64,000 bases of DNA from an uncultured Dokdonia sp. (GTDB taxonomy: Bacteria > Bacteroidota > Bacteroidia > Flavobacteriales > Flavobacteriaceae), in NCBI RefSeq assembly GCF_947496725.1, contig NZ_CANMDS010000002.1, forward strand, positions 1 through 64,000. The letters run 5' to 3'. Below are positions 38,843 to 47,707 of this stretch, one piece after another. Positions within the stretch are counted from its first letter, which is position 1. Every line of letters begins with the position of its first letter. The notes beneath the pieces are model-generated. The model was not told the origin of the DNA, did no database searches, and was given only the letters and a program-made list of their open reading frames with translations. The translations under genes and the position numbers were made by a program.

Positions 38843-39457
38843 ATGATTATTCTTGCTTTCATCATAGGCTTTACAGCCACAGTTATAGGTGCACTGCCAC
38901 CAGGAGCATCAAACCTTGCAGTGATTAAGGCACGAGTAAAAGGGTCTTATCAAGACGCTACAAAATTGAGCTATGGCGCTGGCCTAGGTGAGGCATTACT
39001 TGCGCTTACTGCTTTAAGCTTTGGGATGGTTGTGCAAGAGTTTATCTCTATGAACTACTGGGTGCAATATCTCGTTGCATTTTTACTTGCTCTTGTGGGC
39101 GTCTATTTTATAGTAAAGAAGCATTCTCAAAAAAATCCAAAAGCAAGAAAACAATCTCAATACTTTGTAGGCTTTATTTTGAGCTTTATAAATCCTCCCG
39201 TTTTAATCTATTGGGTAGTTGTGTTTTCACTACTAAGTAAATGGATGCTCACCGCCGGATCCCATTCTTATGTATGGACCATTTTATTACTTGCAGGCGT
39301 GTTCTTAGGTAAAATAGCCACACTCTTGATGTACAGCAAGTTTGGCTCTCATATCAAACAAAGGTCTACCTCTAGCCCTAATTCTCTTAATCGTTATATA
39401 GGGATTACACTTATTGTACTCTCGGTGATACAGCTCGTAAAACTAGTAGTTAGTTAA
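38843..39457 (+). CDS. LysE-like small transporter, second of two
   Basis: It also has 204 residues and aligns end to end with the preceding gene: IGALPPGASNLAVIKARVKG, SYGAGLGEALLALTALSFGMV, FVGFILSFINPPVLIYWVVVFS. Tandem duplication followed by divergence is the simplest history. The more canonical PPGASNLAVIKA loop suggests it keeps the ancestral role of small-metabolite export; alternatively the two proteins form a heteromer. Its end overlaps the convergent DUF2797 gene by 8 nt. Confidence 0.85.
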   Translation: MIILAFIIGFTATVIGALPPGASNLAVIKARVKGSYQDATKLSYGAGLGEALLALTALSFGMVVQEFISMNYWVQYLVAFLLALVGVYFIVKKHSQKNPKARKQSQYFVGFILSFINPPVLIYWVVVFSLLSKWMLTAGSHSYVWTILLLAGVFLGKIATLLMYSKFGSHIKQRSTSSPNSLNRYIGITLIVLSVIQLVKLVVS

Positions 39458-40247
39458 GGATCTCTAGTCGCACCACATAACCTTCCCAGCTACGTACATT
39501 AAAAACAGTGTCGTCTTCAAAAATGAGGTATTGCCCCTTTATTCCTTTAAGAGTTCCCTCGTATGCAGGTGTTTTATCTAAGTTAAGTGTCTTAAGTTTT
39601 TCTGGATAACGCTCTACAGGAAAGTGCACGTGCGTTTCCTCATTAGTAGGGATAAAATATTGCTTTGCTTCTTCTGGTATATATTGTCTTAATATTTCTC
39701 GATGCTCCTTAAGATCTACATCTTCTATGTCATTTTTGAGCATTTTACGCCAGTTTGTTTTGTCAGAAACGTGTTCCTTTAACGCAAGCTCTGTAATACC
39801 TGCAAGGTAGCGGTTAGGTACTTCTACAATTTCTATAGCCTCGTGAGCACCTTGGTCTATCCATCTTGTAGGCACTTGGGTTTTACGAGTTACTCCTACT
39901 TTTACATTGCTAGAATTTGCTAGATAAACTATGTGCGGTTGTAGTTGGACACTTTGCTCATAAGCGAGATCTCTATCTTCTTCTCCTAGATGCGCTTTAG
40001 ACAGTTCTGGTTTCATAATCCACTCTGCAGCTTGGGGTACTTTATAAAAATCATCATAGCAATATCCTTGTCTAAAAATCTTCTTATTCTCCCCACAGGC
40101 AAGGCACTCATATTTTACAAACTCGATATGCAGTCTCTTATTAAGCAACTGATTCACCTGTATAAAATCACCTTCCATCACGAGGTAATAATTTATAGGA
40201 TCTGTATGCTCCGTTTGCATTTTCTTGAGGACACCTTGGTATTGCAT
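39450..40247 (-). CDS. DUF2797-family protein
   Basis: The product has 265 residues and no signal peptide. It contains CLACG with a second Cys (GYCYDDF), suggesting a metal-binding knuckle at residues ~54-70. The segment HIVYLANSSNVKVGVTRKTQVPTRWIDQGA at ~107-136 resembles the GIY-YIG-type hairpin of this family. A C-terminal beta domain follows (YEGTLKGIKGQYLIFEDDTVFNVRSW). The biochemical role of DUF2797 is not established as far as I know; a nucleic-acid enzyme is conceivable from the GIY-YIG-like element. The gene stands alone. Confidence 0.85.
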   Translation of the reverse strand: MQYQGVLKKMQTEHTDPINYYLVMEGDFIQVNQLLNKRLHIEFVKYECLACGENKKIFRQGYCYDDFYKVPQAAEWIMKPELSKAHLGEEDRDLAYEQSVQLQPHIVYLANSSNVKVGVTRKTQVPTRWIDQGAHEAIEIVEVPNRYLAGITELALKEHVSDKTNWRKMLKNDIEDVDLKEHREILRQYIPEEAKQYFIPTNEETHVHFPVERYPEKLKTLNLDKTPAYEGTLKGIKGQYLIFEDDTVFNVRSWEGYVVRLEILN

Positions 40248-40292
40248 TTATAAGTATTTTGATTACTGCATTGTATAAAAAAGGGTAAATTA

Positions 40293-40306
40293 GCTTTCGC
40301 GAAAGC
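40293..40306. repeat. Dispersed palindrome core GCTTTCGCGAAAGC
   Basis: Exact 14-bp core flanked by A/T, in the divergent spacer between the DUF2797 and GH3-like genes. Confidence 0.9.
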
Positions 40307-40347
40307 AAAAAAACAACCCATCACACACGTGTAAATATACCAACTTT

Positions 40348-41859
40348 ATGCCGATCCCTTTAGTGCATTCTATTGCTTCTTGGTTCTTAAAAAAGCGCAT
40401 TCACCAGATGGAGCTTTTTATGAAATACCCAGCCGAGGTACAAGAGGAATTGCGTGCAAAACTTATCGATAAAGCAAAGGATACCGAGATAGGTAAAAAG
40501 TATGATTTTAGATCCATACGTAGTTACAATGACTTTGCCCAGACAATCCCCATCACCTCTTATGAGGAGAATCAAGCTTACATAGAAAGAAGTCGTAAAG
40601 GAGAGTCTAACATCTTATGGCCTACCCCTATAAAATGGTTTGCACAGAGTAGCGGCACTACAAATGCACGAAGTAAGTATATACCCGTAAGTCCAGAGTC
40701 GCTAGAAGATTGTCATTATGCAGCAAGTAAAGATTTACTGTGTATGTATCTCAATAATAATGAAGGTTCGCATTTATTTTCTGGTAAAGGTTTACGTCTA
40801 GGAGGCAGCAAGCAACTATATCAAGACAATGGCACTGTATATGGTGATCTGTCTGCCATACTTATAGATAATATGCCTTTCTGGGCAGAATTTAGTAGTA
40901 CTCCTAATCACGACATCTCACTGTTAAGTGACTGGGAGGTAAAAATGCAAGCTATCGTAGATGAGACGATACAGCAAGATGTAACCAGCCTTGCAGGTGT
41001 CCCATCGTGGATGCTTGTGCTACTCAATAATGTTCTAGAAACTACGGGAAAAGACAGTATATTAGACATCTGGCCTAACCTAGAAGTTTACTTTCACGGA
41101 GGTGTAAATTTTGACCCTTATCTTAATCAATACCAGAAAATCATTCCATCAGATTCTTTTAAGTATTATGAGATTTATAATGCCTCTGAAGGATTTTTTG
41201 CCATACAAGGGCAGAATGACTCAAAAGAGTTGCTTCTTATGCTAGATTACGGGATATTTTATGAGTTTATCCCTATGAACACCTACGGAACTTTAGATCA
41301 AAAAATCATCCCTCTAAGTGAGGTAGAAGCTGGTGTAAACTATGCAATTGTTATCACTACAAATGCTGGATTGTGGAGATATAAAATAGGTGATACGGTG
41401 CGTTTTACTTCTACCAGTCCATATAAAATTAAAGTTACTGGTAGGACGAAACATCACATTAACGTTTTTGGCGAAGAGCTTATCATAGAAAATGCAGAAC
41501 AGGCTCTTAAAAAAGCCACACAAGAGACTGGCTGTGAAATAAAGGATTATACAGCTGCACCCATATTTATGGACGGCAAAGAAAAAGGTGCACACGAGTG
41601 GGTTATAGAATTTAAAAAGCCTCCAAGAGATATGAGCGCCTTCAACGCACGCCTTGACCTTGCACTACAAGAGGTGAATAGCGACTACCAGGCAAAGCGT
41701 TTTAATAACACCACGCTTAATGCTCCAAAAATACACGCAGCGCGAGAAAACCTTTTTTATGACTGGTTGCGAGAAAATAACAAACTAGGAGGACAACATA
41801 AAGTCCCTAGACTGTCAAATAAACGTGACTTTATAGAAGCCCTACTTAATAACAATTAA
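40348..41859 (+). CDS. GH3-family acyl-adenylate-forming enzyme
   Basis: The 503-residue protein belongs to the GH3 branch of the adenylating superfamily, known in plants for joining amino acids to jasmonate or auxin. The three nucleotide motifs are present: FAQSSGTTNARSKYIPVS near residue 97, YYEIYNASEGFFAIQ near 271, and GLWRYKIGDTVRFTS near 345. The C-terminal cap has VTGRTKHHINVFGEELI. Bacterial members are common in Bacteroidota, with unknown acid and amine substrates. There is no neighbouring biosynthetic gene to suggest a pathway. No signal peptide is present, so it is cytoplasmic. Confidence 0.93.
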   Translation: MPIPLVHSIASWFLKKRIHQMELFMKYPAEVQEELRAKLIDKAKDTEIGKKYDFRSIRSYNDFAQTIPITSYEENQAYIERSRKGESNILWPTPIKWFAQSSGTTNARSKYIPVSPESLEDCHYAASKDLLCMYLNNNEGSHLFSGKGLRLGGSKQLYQDNGTVYGDLSAILIDNMPFWAEFSSTPNHDISLLSDWEVKMQAIVDETIQQDVTSLAGVPSWMLVLLNNVLETTGKDSILDIWPNLEVYFHGGVNFDPYLNQYQKIIPSDSFKYYEIYNASEGFFAIQGQNDSKELLLMLDYGIFYEFIPMNTYGTLDQKIIPLSEVEAGVNYAIVITTNAGLWRYKIGDTVRFTSTSPYKIKVTGRTKHHINVFGEELIIENAEQALKKATQETGCEIKDYTAAPIFMDGKEKGAHEWVIEFKKPPRDMSAFNARLDLALQEVNSDYQAKRFNNTTLNAPKIHAARENLFYDWLRENNKLGGQHKVPRLSNKRDFIEALLNNN

Positions 41860-41866
41860 GCATAAA

Positions 41867-41882
41867 ACATCTAGCTAGATGT
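41867..41882. other. 16-bp perfect palindrome after the GH3-like gene
   Basis: ACATCTAGCTAGATGT lies 7 nt after the stop codon. No T tract follows, so it is a weak terminator candidate at best, or a protein site. Confidence 0.35.
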
Positions 41883-42016
41883 GTCTTAATTGATAATTTA
41901 CAGTCGCTCATCGGCAAAACATATCTTCTTATCTAAAAGTCAGGCTTTTACTTTATTGTTAACTAGATCACTCTTAATTTAGGGCAATGCGATTCCCCAG
42001 AATCATAATTAAGAAG

Positions 42017-43630
42017 ATGAAAATAACCCTATCTTATTTTACAATTACAGCTTTATTGCTTTGCACATTTACAGCACTAGGTCAAGACCAATTAACCTAT
42101 GCTGCTCTTGCAAATAATACGGAAAATTACACTACCAAAGAGAAGCCATTTTATGGAGATAATGGCTTCAAGTTTAAAACCTTTAATACAGGTATAAACT
42201 CAAAATATTCTGACTACGGCATAGGCTTCTTTAGAGAGAAATTTATTTCTTTTTCTGCTCGTAAAATAGGTGGCCTTGCAAAAAAAGACCCCATATCAAA
42301 AGAACCGTATACTAAGTTATATTGCTCAGACATCACCTATGATTATGACTTAAAAAGACCCTTATTATTCTCGTCTATTTTAAATCGGAATGACAACCTA
42401 GGCACACTTGCCTTTTCTCAAGACGGCAATACCTTATATTTTACACAAAGTAAAGAAGATCACACACAAAGCTTTGAACTCTATCGTGCAGAGATGAACC
42501 CAGAGCGTGAAGGCGAGTGGATAAACATCACAGCACTATCTGTAAATGGAGACTACTCTGTTGAAAATCCTCATTTGAGCAGAAGTGGTGAATGGCTTTA
42601 CTTCTCATCAAATAAACCAGAAGCTATAGGAGGTTTTGACATTTTTAGAATTGCAGTAAAAGACAATGAACTTATAGGAAAAGCAGAGAGGATTGAGGGT
42701 AGTGTAAACACGGTTCTTGATGAGAAGTTTCCGCAAACGTCTCTTGATGGCAAGTACCTTTACTTCTCTTCAAAAGGACACGATAGCCAAGGTGGTTATG
42801 ACATATTTAGGTCAAGAAAATCTAAGCTTGGTTTTGTTTCTACAAGAAACTTAGGAAGCACCATTAACTCTCCAAAGGATGAAGTTGCATTTATACAGGC
42901 AAATGAGAACATAGGTTATATGACCTCAAATAGAGATGGGGGTAATGGAGGTTATGATATTTATAAAATAGAAGAATCTATACTAGCACTTAGCGTTGCA
43001 GGAAAAGTGATAGACGCAGAGACAGAGATTGCACTGGCAAACGCTACTGTTGCCCTACTTGATGATTATGGTGAAGAAGTAGCAAGTTTACGTTCTAATC
43101 CAGATGGCAGTTATAACTTTCCTGTAGAGGGGTTTGTAAACTATACGGTTATTGCTTACAAAGATGGATTTGAAACTACTCGAGAGACATTTAATACAGC
43201 GGCTCAAGAGGATAAAATATTCGTCAAAAATCTCATACTTGGAGCCACACCAGCCCCTATTGTAAAAACAGCAGAAAAAACGATACTAAAAATAGATAAT
43301 ATTCTGTTTGACCTTGATAGTGATAGAATTAAAGAAGTTTCAACAATCACTCTTAATACTGTGGTTGCTACCCTTAAGGCAAATCCATCTATTAAAATTG
43401 CTATTAATGCCCATACAGACGCACAAGGTAGCGCAAGCTACAATAAGAGACTGTCTATGCGAAGAGCCGCCTCGGCGATGAATTATCTATTAAGCAAAGG
43501 AATTTCAAAAGATAGGTTACAGTCTCAAGGTTTTGGAGAAGAACAATTACTCATAAACTGTACATCTTGTACTCCTCAAGAAAATGAACTTAACAGACGC
43601 ATCGAGTTTGTAGTTATTTCAAATGAGTAA
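42017..43630 (+). CDS. OmpA-family protein with PD40 propeller repeats
   Basis: From the ATG at 42017 the product has 537 residues and a normal signal peptide (FTITALLLCTFTALGQ); an in-frame ATG at 41987 would add ten basic residues. Residues ~125-320 hold PD40/TolB-like propeller blades (DGNTLYFTQSK, GEWLYFSSNKP, DGKYLYFSSKG, each ending GGYDIF or similar). A CarboxypepD_reg-like domain follows (VAGKVIDAETEIALANATVALL, ~330-400). The C-terminal OmpA domain has NILFDLDSDRI, INAHTDAQGS and the peptidoglycan-binding NRRIEFVV. This resembles the T9SS component PorE, but PorE usually also has TPR repeats, which I do not see. It probably links the outer membrane to peptidoglycan. Confidence 0.9.
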   Translation: MKITLSYFTITALLLCTFTALGQDQLTYAALANNTENYTTKEKPFYGDNGFKFKTFNTGINSKYSDYGIGFFREKFISFSARKIGGLAKKDPISKEPYTKLYCSDITYDYDLKRPLLFSSILNRNDNLGTLAFSQDGNTLYFTQSKEDHTQSFELYRAEMNPEREGEWINITALSVNGDYSVENPHLSRSGEWLYFSSNKPEAIGGFDIFRIAVKDNELIGKAERIEGSVNTVLDEKFPQTSLDGKYLYFSSKGHDSQGGYDIFRSRKSKLGFVSTRNLGSTINSPKDEVAFIQANENIGYMTSNRDGGNGGYDIYKIEESILALSVAGKVIDAETEIALANATVALLDDYGEEVASLRSNPDGSYNFPVEGFVNYTVIAYKDGFETTRETFNTAAQEDKIFVKNLILGATPAPIVKTAEKTILKIDNILFDLDSDRIKEVSTITLNTVVATLKANPSIKIAINAHTDAQGSASYNKRLSMRRAASAMNYLLSKGISKDRLQSQGFGEEQLLINCTSCTPQENELNRRIEFVVISNE

Positions 43631-43681
43631 CTCTCTAGTACATAATTAAAATAGCAATCACTACGTGATGTAATGATTGTA

Positions 43682-43719
43682 AAACAGCTATCAGTTGGGG
43701 GACCGATAGCTGTTTTTTT
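43682..43719 (+). terminator. Terminator of the OmpA-family gene
   Basis: The 11-bp stem AAACAGCTATC / GATAGCTGTTT has a G-rich 12-nt loop and is followed by a T tract. Confidence 0.88.
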
Positions 43720-43743
43720 ATGTTTACTTGGTACATTTAAAAC

Positions 43744-43779
43744 AAAAAAGAAGCATCCTTGTCCGGATGCTTCTTTTTA
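43744..43779. terminator. Bidirectional terminator between the OmpA-family gene and clpX
   Basis: The stem AAAAAGAAGCATCC / GGATGCTTCTTTTT has a TTGTCC loop, with T tracts on both strands. It ends clpX transcription on the minus strand and backs up the terminator at 43682. Confidence 0.88.
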
Positions 43780-43804
43780 ATACAATCTATTATGTCTTTT
43801 ACAA

Positions 43805-45037
43805 CTATGAAGCAGCTTTAAGCTTCTTAAGCGTAGACTTATTAAGTTTACCCTCTGCATATGTTTTAGTCACATTAAGTGACTTCTCATCTGAGCTAGG
43901 CAAATCAAACATTGCATCTGTTAAGATAGCTTCACATAAGCTACGTAGCCCTCTAGCTCCTAGTTTATATTCTATAGCCTTATCAACAAGATAATCTAGC
44001 GCATCATCTGTAATGCTAAACTCTATATCATCCATCGCAAAAAGCTTCTTATATTGCTTTATAATCGCATTTTTAGGCTCTGTAAGGATTGCTCTAAGCG
44101 TCCCTGCATCAAGAGGGTTCATATGAGTTAATACAGGGAGTCTACCTATAATTTCTGGTATAAGGCCAAAGTCTTTTAGATCTTTAGGTATAATATACTT
44201 GAGCATATTATCTTTTTCTAGGGCCTCATCACTTTTACTTGCCACAAATCCCATAGCTTGCATATTAAGACGCTTTGAGATATGACGCTCTATACCGTCA
44301 AAAGCTCCACCAGCTATAAATAAGATATGCTCAGTATTTACTTCTATAAACTTCTGGTCTGGGTGCTTACGCCCTCCCTTAGGCGGTACGTTTACAACCG
44401 TCCCTTCTAGTAACTTTAATAACGCTTGCTGCACACCTTCACCACTTACATCACGTGTAATAGATGGGTTATCACTCTTACGAGCAATTTTATCTATCTC
44501 ATCTATAAATACAATACCGCGTTGAGCTTTCTCTAGATTATAGTCTGCTGCTTGTAATAATCGAGTTAAGATACTCTCTACATCTTCACCTACATAACCA
44601 GCCTCTGTAAGAACCGTTGCATCTACTATAGCAAGTGGTACGTTAAGCATACGTGCAACTGTTTTTGCTATAAGCGTCTTACCAGTACCAGTTTGTCCCA
44701 CCATCACGATGTTACTTTTCTGGATTTCTATATCATCATCTGTAGCTGGTTGTAACAATCTCTTGTAGTGATTATAAACCGCTACAGACATTACTCTCTT
44801 TGTAAATTCTTGACCTATCACATACTCATCTAGAAACGACTTTATCTCTTGTGGTTTCTTTAACTTGAGTTCTCCTTCAAGATCATTTGTAGCTACATCC
44901 TTAGACTCTTCTATAACAATACCGTGAGCCTGCTCGATACATCTATCACATATGTGTGCATCTAGCCCTGCAATAAGCAGGTTAGTCTCTGGTTTTTTTC
45001 TGCCACAAAATGAACATTCTAAATCTTCCTTTGCCAT
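43805..45037 (-). CDS. clpX: ClpX ATPase subunit of the ClpXP protease
   Basis: ClpX unfolds tagged proteins and feeds them to ClpP. This 410-residue protein has the N-terminal zinc-binding domain (CSFCGRKK and CDRC, residues 9-36). Its AAA+ core carries Walker A GQTGTGKT near residue 114, pore loop GYVGED, Walker [10 protein letters not shown] and the RKH-loop GGRKHPD. The C-terminal small domain includes [13 protein letters not shown]. It follows clpP by 51 nt, with a 22-bp form of the dispersed palindrome between the two. Confidence 0.98.
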   Translation of the reverse strand: MAKEDLECSFCGRKKPETNLLIAGLDAHICDRCIEQAHGIVIEESKDVATNDLEGELKLKKPQEIKSFLDEYVIGQEFTKRVMSVAVYNHYKRLLQPATDDDIEIQKSNIVMVGQTGTGKTLIAKTVARMLNVPLAIVDATVLTEAGYVGEDVESILTRLLQAADYNLEKAQRGIVFIDEIDKIARKSDNPSITRDVSGEGVQQALLKLLEGTVVNVPPKGGRKHPDQKFIEVNTEHILFIAGGAFDGIERHISKRLNMQAMGFVASKSDEALEKDNMLKYIIPKDLKDFGLIPEIIGRLPVLTHMNPLDAGTLRAILTEPKNAIIKQYKKLFAMDDIEFSITDDALDYLVDKAIEYKLGARGLRSLCEAILTDAMFDLPSSDEKSLNVTKTYAEGKLNKSTLKKLKAAS

Positions 45038-45060
45038 TCTATTTACTATTTTGACTTGAA

Positions 45061-45082
45061 TTACGCTTTCGCGAAAGCGTAA
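45061..45082. repeat. Longest copy of the dispersed palindrome, between clpP and clpX
   Basis: The symmetry extends to TTACGC...GCGTAA around the common core, giving a 22-bp perfect palindrome. It lies inside the clpP-clpX spacer and would form a stable hairpin in a joint transcript. Confidence 0.9.
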
Positions 45083-45088
45083 ACCTTT

Positions 45089-45763
45089 TTAGTCTCTCTT
45101 CAAAATTTCGTCTATCATACCGTACTCAAGGGCTTTATCTGCCTTCATCCAGTAATCACGATCACTATCGTTATATACTTTATCGTAATCTTGACCTGAA
45201 TGCTTTGCAATGATATCGTACAGCTCCTTCTTGAGCGTAAGGATTTCCTTTGCGGTAATCTCTATATCACTTGCTTGACCTTGAGCTCCACCCATAGGCT
45301 GGTGTATCATCACACGGCTATGTGGTAGACCACTACGTTTTCCTTTTTCTCCAGCACATAACAACACGGCTCCCATAGAGGCTGCCATACCTGTACAAAT
45401 AGTAGCTACATCTGGCTTTATAAACTGCATTGTATCATAAATACCTAAGCCAGCATACACGCTTCCTCCTGGTGAGTTTATGTAAATCTGAATGTCCTTG
45501 TTTGCATCTGTACTTTCTAAAAACAGTAGTTGTGCCTGTACAATGTTTGCTACCTGGTCATTTATTCCAGTACCCAAGAAAATGATGCGATCCATCATTA
45601 AACGTGAGAACACGTCAAAGATCGCGATATTCATCTGGCGCTCTTCTATAATGTTAGGAGTAAGTCCCTGAGGAAGCATACTCGTTATGATTTTATCGTA
45701 ATAGTTAGAGCTTACACCCTGATCTTTAATTGCAAATTTTTTAAATTCTTTTCCGTAATCCAT
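45089..45763 (-). CDS. clpP: ClpP proteolytic subunit
   Basis: This is a serine protease of 224 residues that assembles as a double heptamer. Catalytic Ser129 is in CTGMAASMGAV and His154 in RVMIHQPMGG; the Asp lies in SDRDYWM. The INSPGGSVYAGLGIYDTM handle region is intact. The N-terminal ~30 residues before LTPNIIEER are longer than in E. coli ClpP and may be a processed propeptide. The order tig, clpP, clpX is a conserved bacterial arrangement. Confidence 0.98.
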   Translation of the reverse strand: MDYGKEFKKFAIKDQGVSSNYYDKIITSMLPQGLTPNIIEERQMNIAIFDVFSRLMMDRIIFLGTGINDQVANIVQAQLLFLESTDANKDIQIYINSPGGSVYAGLGIYDTMQFIKPDVATICTGMAASMGAVLLCAGEKGKRSGLPHSRVMIHQPMGGAQGQASDIEITAKEILTLKKELYDIIAKHSGQDYDKVYNDSDRDYWMKADKALEYGMIDEILKRD

Positions 45764-45790
45764 ATCTATTCTAGCAATATTTTCTTTAAT

Positions 45791-45826
45791 AAAAAAGCGT
45801 TTTACCTAGTCTAGTAAAACGCTTTA
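45791..45826 (-). terminator. Terminator or attenuator between tig and clpP
   Basis: The stem AAAGCGTTTTAC / GTAAAACGCTTT has a CTAGTCTA-type loop and a T tract on the minus strand. It follows the tig stop by 26 nt and precedes clpP, so clpP needs its own promoter or read-through. Confidence 0.85.
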
Positions 45827-45852
45827 AAGATACTTATTATCTAGGAGGTATT

Positions 45853-47175
45853 CTAATTGTATACTTCCTTAACAAATTCGTCAAAGGTTACTTCCTTCTC
45901 CTTAAGTTTTACATTTTCTTTAAAGAATGTAAGCATTTTTACATTCATAAGCTGTTCAGAAAGACGCTTTACTTCTTCTTGATTACCAAGTATACGTGCT
46001 GCGATATCATCAAGCTCTTTTTCTTCTGGGTTCATTTGCCCGTACTGCATCATTTGTGCTTTGATCATATCTTTAGAATAATCTTTAAGCTCGTCAAATG
46101 TTACTTGAAGTTCGTTTTCAGTAACGACTTTACCTTCTATAAGCTGCCATCTTAAACCTTTTTCAGAGCGTGTAAACTCTTCTTTTGCTTCTTCTTCTGT
46201 CATAGGCTTTTCTCCCGTAGACTGAATCCATCTAGCTAAGAAGTCTGAAGGTAGGTCAAACTTAGTTTCATCAATAAGACGCTCTGTAACGTCATTCATA
46301 AGTTGCTGGTCGCTCTGTTGTGTAAACTGGCGCTCACCATCTTCTTTTATTTTATCTTTAAGCTCTGTCGCAGATTTTACAACGTCCTTTCCAAATAACT
46401 TATCAAAAAGCTCTTGATCAAGATCTGCTTGCTCACGCTTGTTTGTTTCTGTTACTGTAAAAGCAACTTCTGCATTCAGGTCTTTTGCTTCGTCTTCAGA
46501 GATTTTTAATGCTGCTTGGTATGTTCCAGGCTCTGAGAAAAGACTTTTAGTCTTAACCGTAATTACATCTCCAGGTTTTGCTCCTACAAATGCCTCTACA
46601 TTTTTCTCCCCTTTAAGTTGCTCTATCTCAAAAGTAGCTTGGTTATCTATACCAGCTTTCTCACTTGCAAATGTTCCAGTTACTTCACTGTCTTTTGCAA
46701 CCTCAGTTTGAGAGATTAACTTCCCGTATTGTTTTCTAATAGTAGTTACTTGACTATCTACCATTTTATCATCTACCTTAATCTTATAGCTAGTGATTGC
46801 TTTTTTAGGCTTAAGGTTTACATCAAACTTAGGCGCCATTCCTAGCTCAAACTCAAAGTTATAATCTTCTGCATCCCAGTTAAAATCTTCTTGATTTTTT
46901 GGAAGCGGATTACCTAATACATCAAGCTTCTCCTCTTGTAAGAACTTACCTAGAGCTTCTTGAAGTATTTTATTTACCTCATCTACACGCACAGCCATCC
47001 CGTATTGCTTCTTCACCATTCCCATAGGTACGTGACCTTTTCTAAAACCAGGAATATTTGCTGTTTTACGATAGTTCTTAAGTATAGACTCTACCTTCTC
47101 GTTATAGTCATCCTTAACGATTTCTACCTTCACTACTGCGTTTAGGTCGTCTATTTGCTCTTTTGTAATATTCAT
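45853..47175 (-). CDS. tig: Trigger factor, ribosome-associated chaperone
   Basis: Trigger factor meets nascent chains at the ribosome exit. The family start is MNITKEQIDDLNAVVKVEI, so the ATG at 47175 is chosen over an upstream in-frame ATG; this gives 440 residues and fits the promoter position. The ribosome-docking signature GFRKGHVPMGMVKKQYG is at ~44-60. The central PPIase-like domain is poorly conserved, as usual in Bacteroidota, and a long helical C-terminal domain follows (~250-440). Confidence 0.96.
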   Translation of the reverse strand: MNITKEQIDDLNAVVKVEIVKDDYNEKVESILKNYRKTANIPGFRKGHVPMGMVKKQYGMAVRVDEVNKILQEALGKFLQEEKLDVLGNPLPKNQEDFNWDAEDYNFEFELGMAPKFDVNLKPKKAITSYKIKVDDKMVDSQVTTIRKQYGKLISQTEVAKDSEVTGTFASEKAGIDNQATFEIEQLKGEKNVEAFVGAKPGDVITVKTKSLFSEPGTYQAALKISEDEAKDLNAEVAFTVTETNKREQADLDQELFDKLFGKDVVKSATELKDKIKEDGERQFTQQSDQQLMNDVTERLIDETKFDLPSDFLARWIQSTGEKPMTEEEAKEEFTRSEKGLRWQLIEGKVVTENELQVTFDELKDYSKDMIKAQMMQYGQMNPEEKELDDIAARILGNQEEVKRLSEQLMNVKMLTFFKENVKLKEKEVTFDEFVKEVYN

Positions 47176-47196
47176 TATAATGTAATTTTGAGGGCG

Positions 47197-47227
47197 CAAA
47201 AATACGATATTTTTACAACTCCAACAA
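47197..47227 (-). promoter_or_regulatory. Promoter of tig
   Basis: On the minus strand TATTTTTG (47204-47197) matches TANNTTTG. TTG words at 47224-47222 and 47227-47225 give spacers of 17 and 20 nt. The predicted start near 47190 leaves a leader of about 15 nt before the ATG at 47175. Confidence 0.6.
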
Positions 47228-47253
47228 TCTTTTAATAAGTGCTTAACGTCCTC

Positions 47254-47598
47254 TTACTTATCATCTTTAAGTAGCGAGAATAATATACTCTGAAAAATAC
47301 TGAGCAAAATACTAAAGAGGAGTGCTATCCAAACGCCACTTACAGAAAAACCTCCCACAAAATAATCTGCTATTAATATGATAATGGCATTTATGATAAA
47401 TAAAAACAGTCCAAATGTCACAATAGTAACTGGCAAGGTAAGTATCACAAGTATAGGCCTCACTATAAATTTAAGTAACGCAAGTACTACGGCAACAATG
47501 ATAGCCGTCACAAAACCATCTACGGCTACTCCTGGCAAAAACTTTGAGAGCACTACTACAGCAACCGCCGTAAGTAATATTTTAATAATAGTATTCAT
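47254..47598 (-). CDS. Phage-holin-4-like small membrane protein
   Basis: The 114-residue protein has four hydrophobic helices (IIKILLTAVAVVVLSKFL; VTAIIVAVVLALLKFIV; ILTLPVTIVTFGLFLFIINAIIILI; WIALLFSILLSIFQSILFSLL) and the family motif RPILVILTLPVTIVTFGLF. Pfam groups such proteins as phage_holin_4_2, but the chromosomal ones are widespread without prophage and their role is unknown. No lysin or phage gene is near. It is about 80 nt upstream of tig and transcribed the same way. Confidence 0.88.
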   Translation of the reverse strand: MNTIIKILLTAVAVVVLSKFLPGVAVDGFVTAIIVAVVLALLKFIVRPILVILTLPVTIVTFGLFLFIINAIIILIADYFVGGFSVSGVWIALLFSILLSIFQSILFSLLKDDK

Positions 47599-47623
47599 AA
47601 TGGTTGTTTTAAGGGTTAAATAC

Positions 47624-47637
47624 GCTTTCGCGAAAGC
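47624..47637. repeat. Dispersed palindrome core GCTTTCGCGAAAGC
   Basis: Exact 14-bp core just upstream of the holin-like gene, next to the terminator at 47652. Confidence 0.9.
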
Positions 47638-47651
47638 ATAAATTTACGCAT

Positions 47652-47684
47652 AAAAAAAGCGCCTTTTATAAAAAGGCGCTTTTA
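47652..47684 (-). terminator. Terminator of the FadL/GDSL operon
   Basis: The stem AAAAGCGCCTTTT / AAAAGGCGCTTTT has a 3-nt loop and a T tract on the minus strand, 24 nt after the GDSL gene stop. Confidence 0.88.
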
Positions 47685-47707
47685 CTATATAGTATGTGTT
47701 GTAAAAC

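Noticed and set aside
47254-47598. Possible prophage remnant because of the holin-like protein
   Set aside because: No integrase, capsid, lysin or attachment site is nearby; this family is common as an ordinary chromosomal gene.
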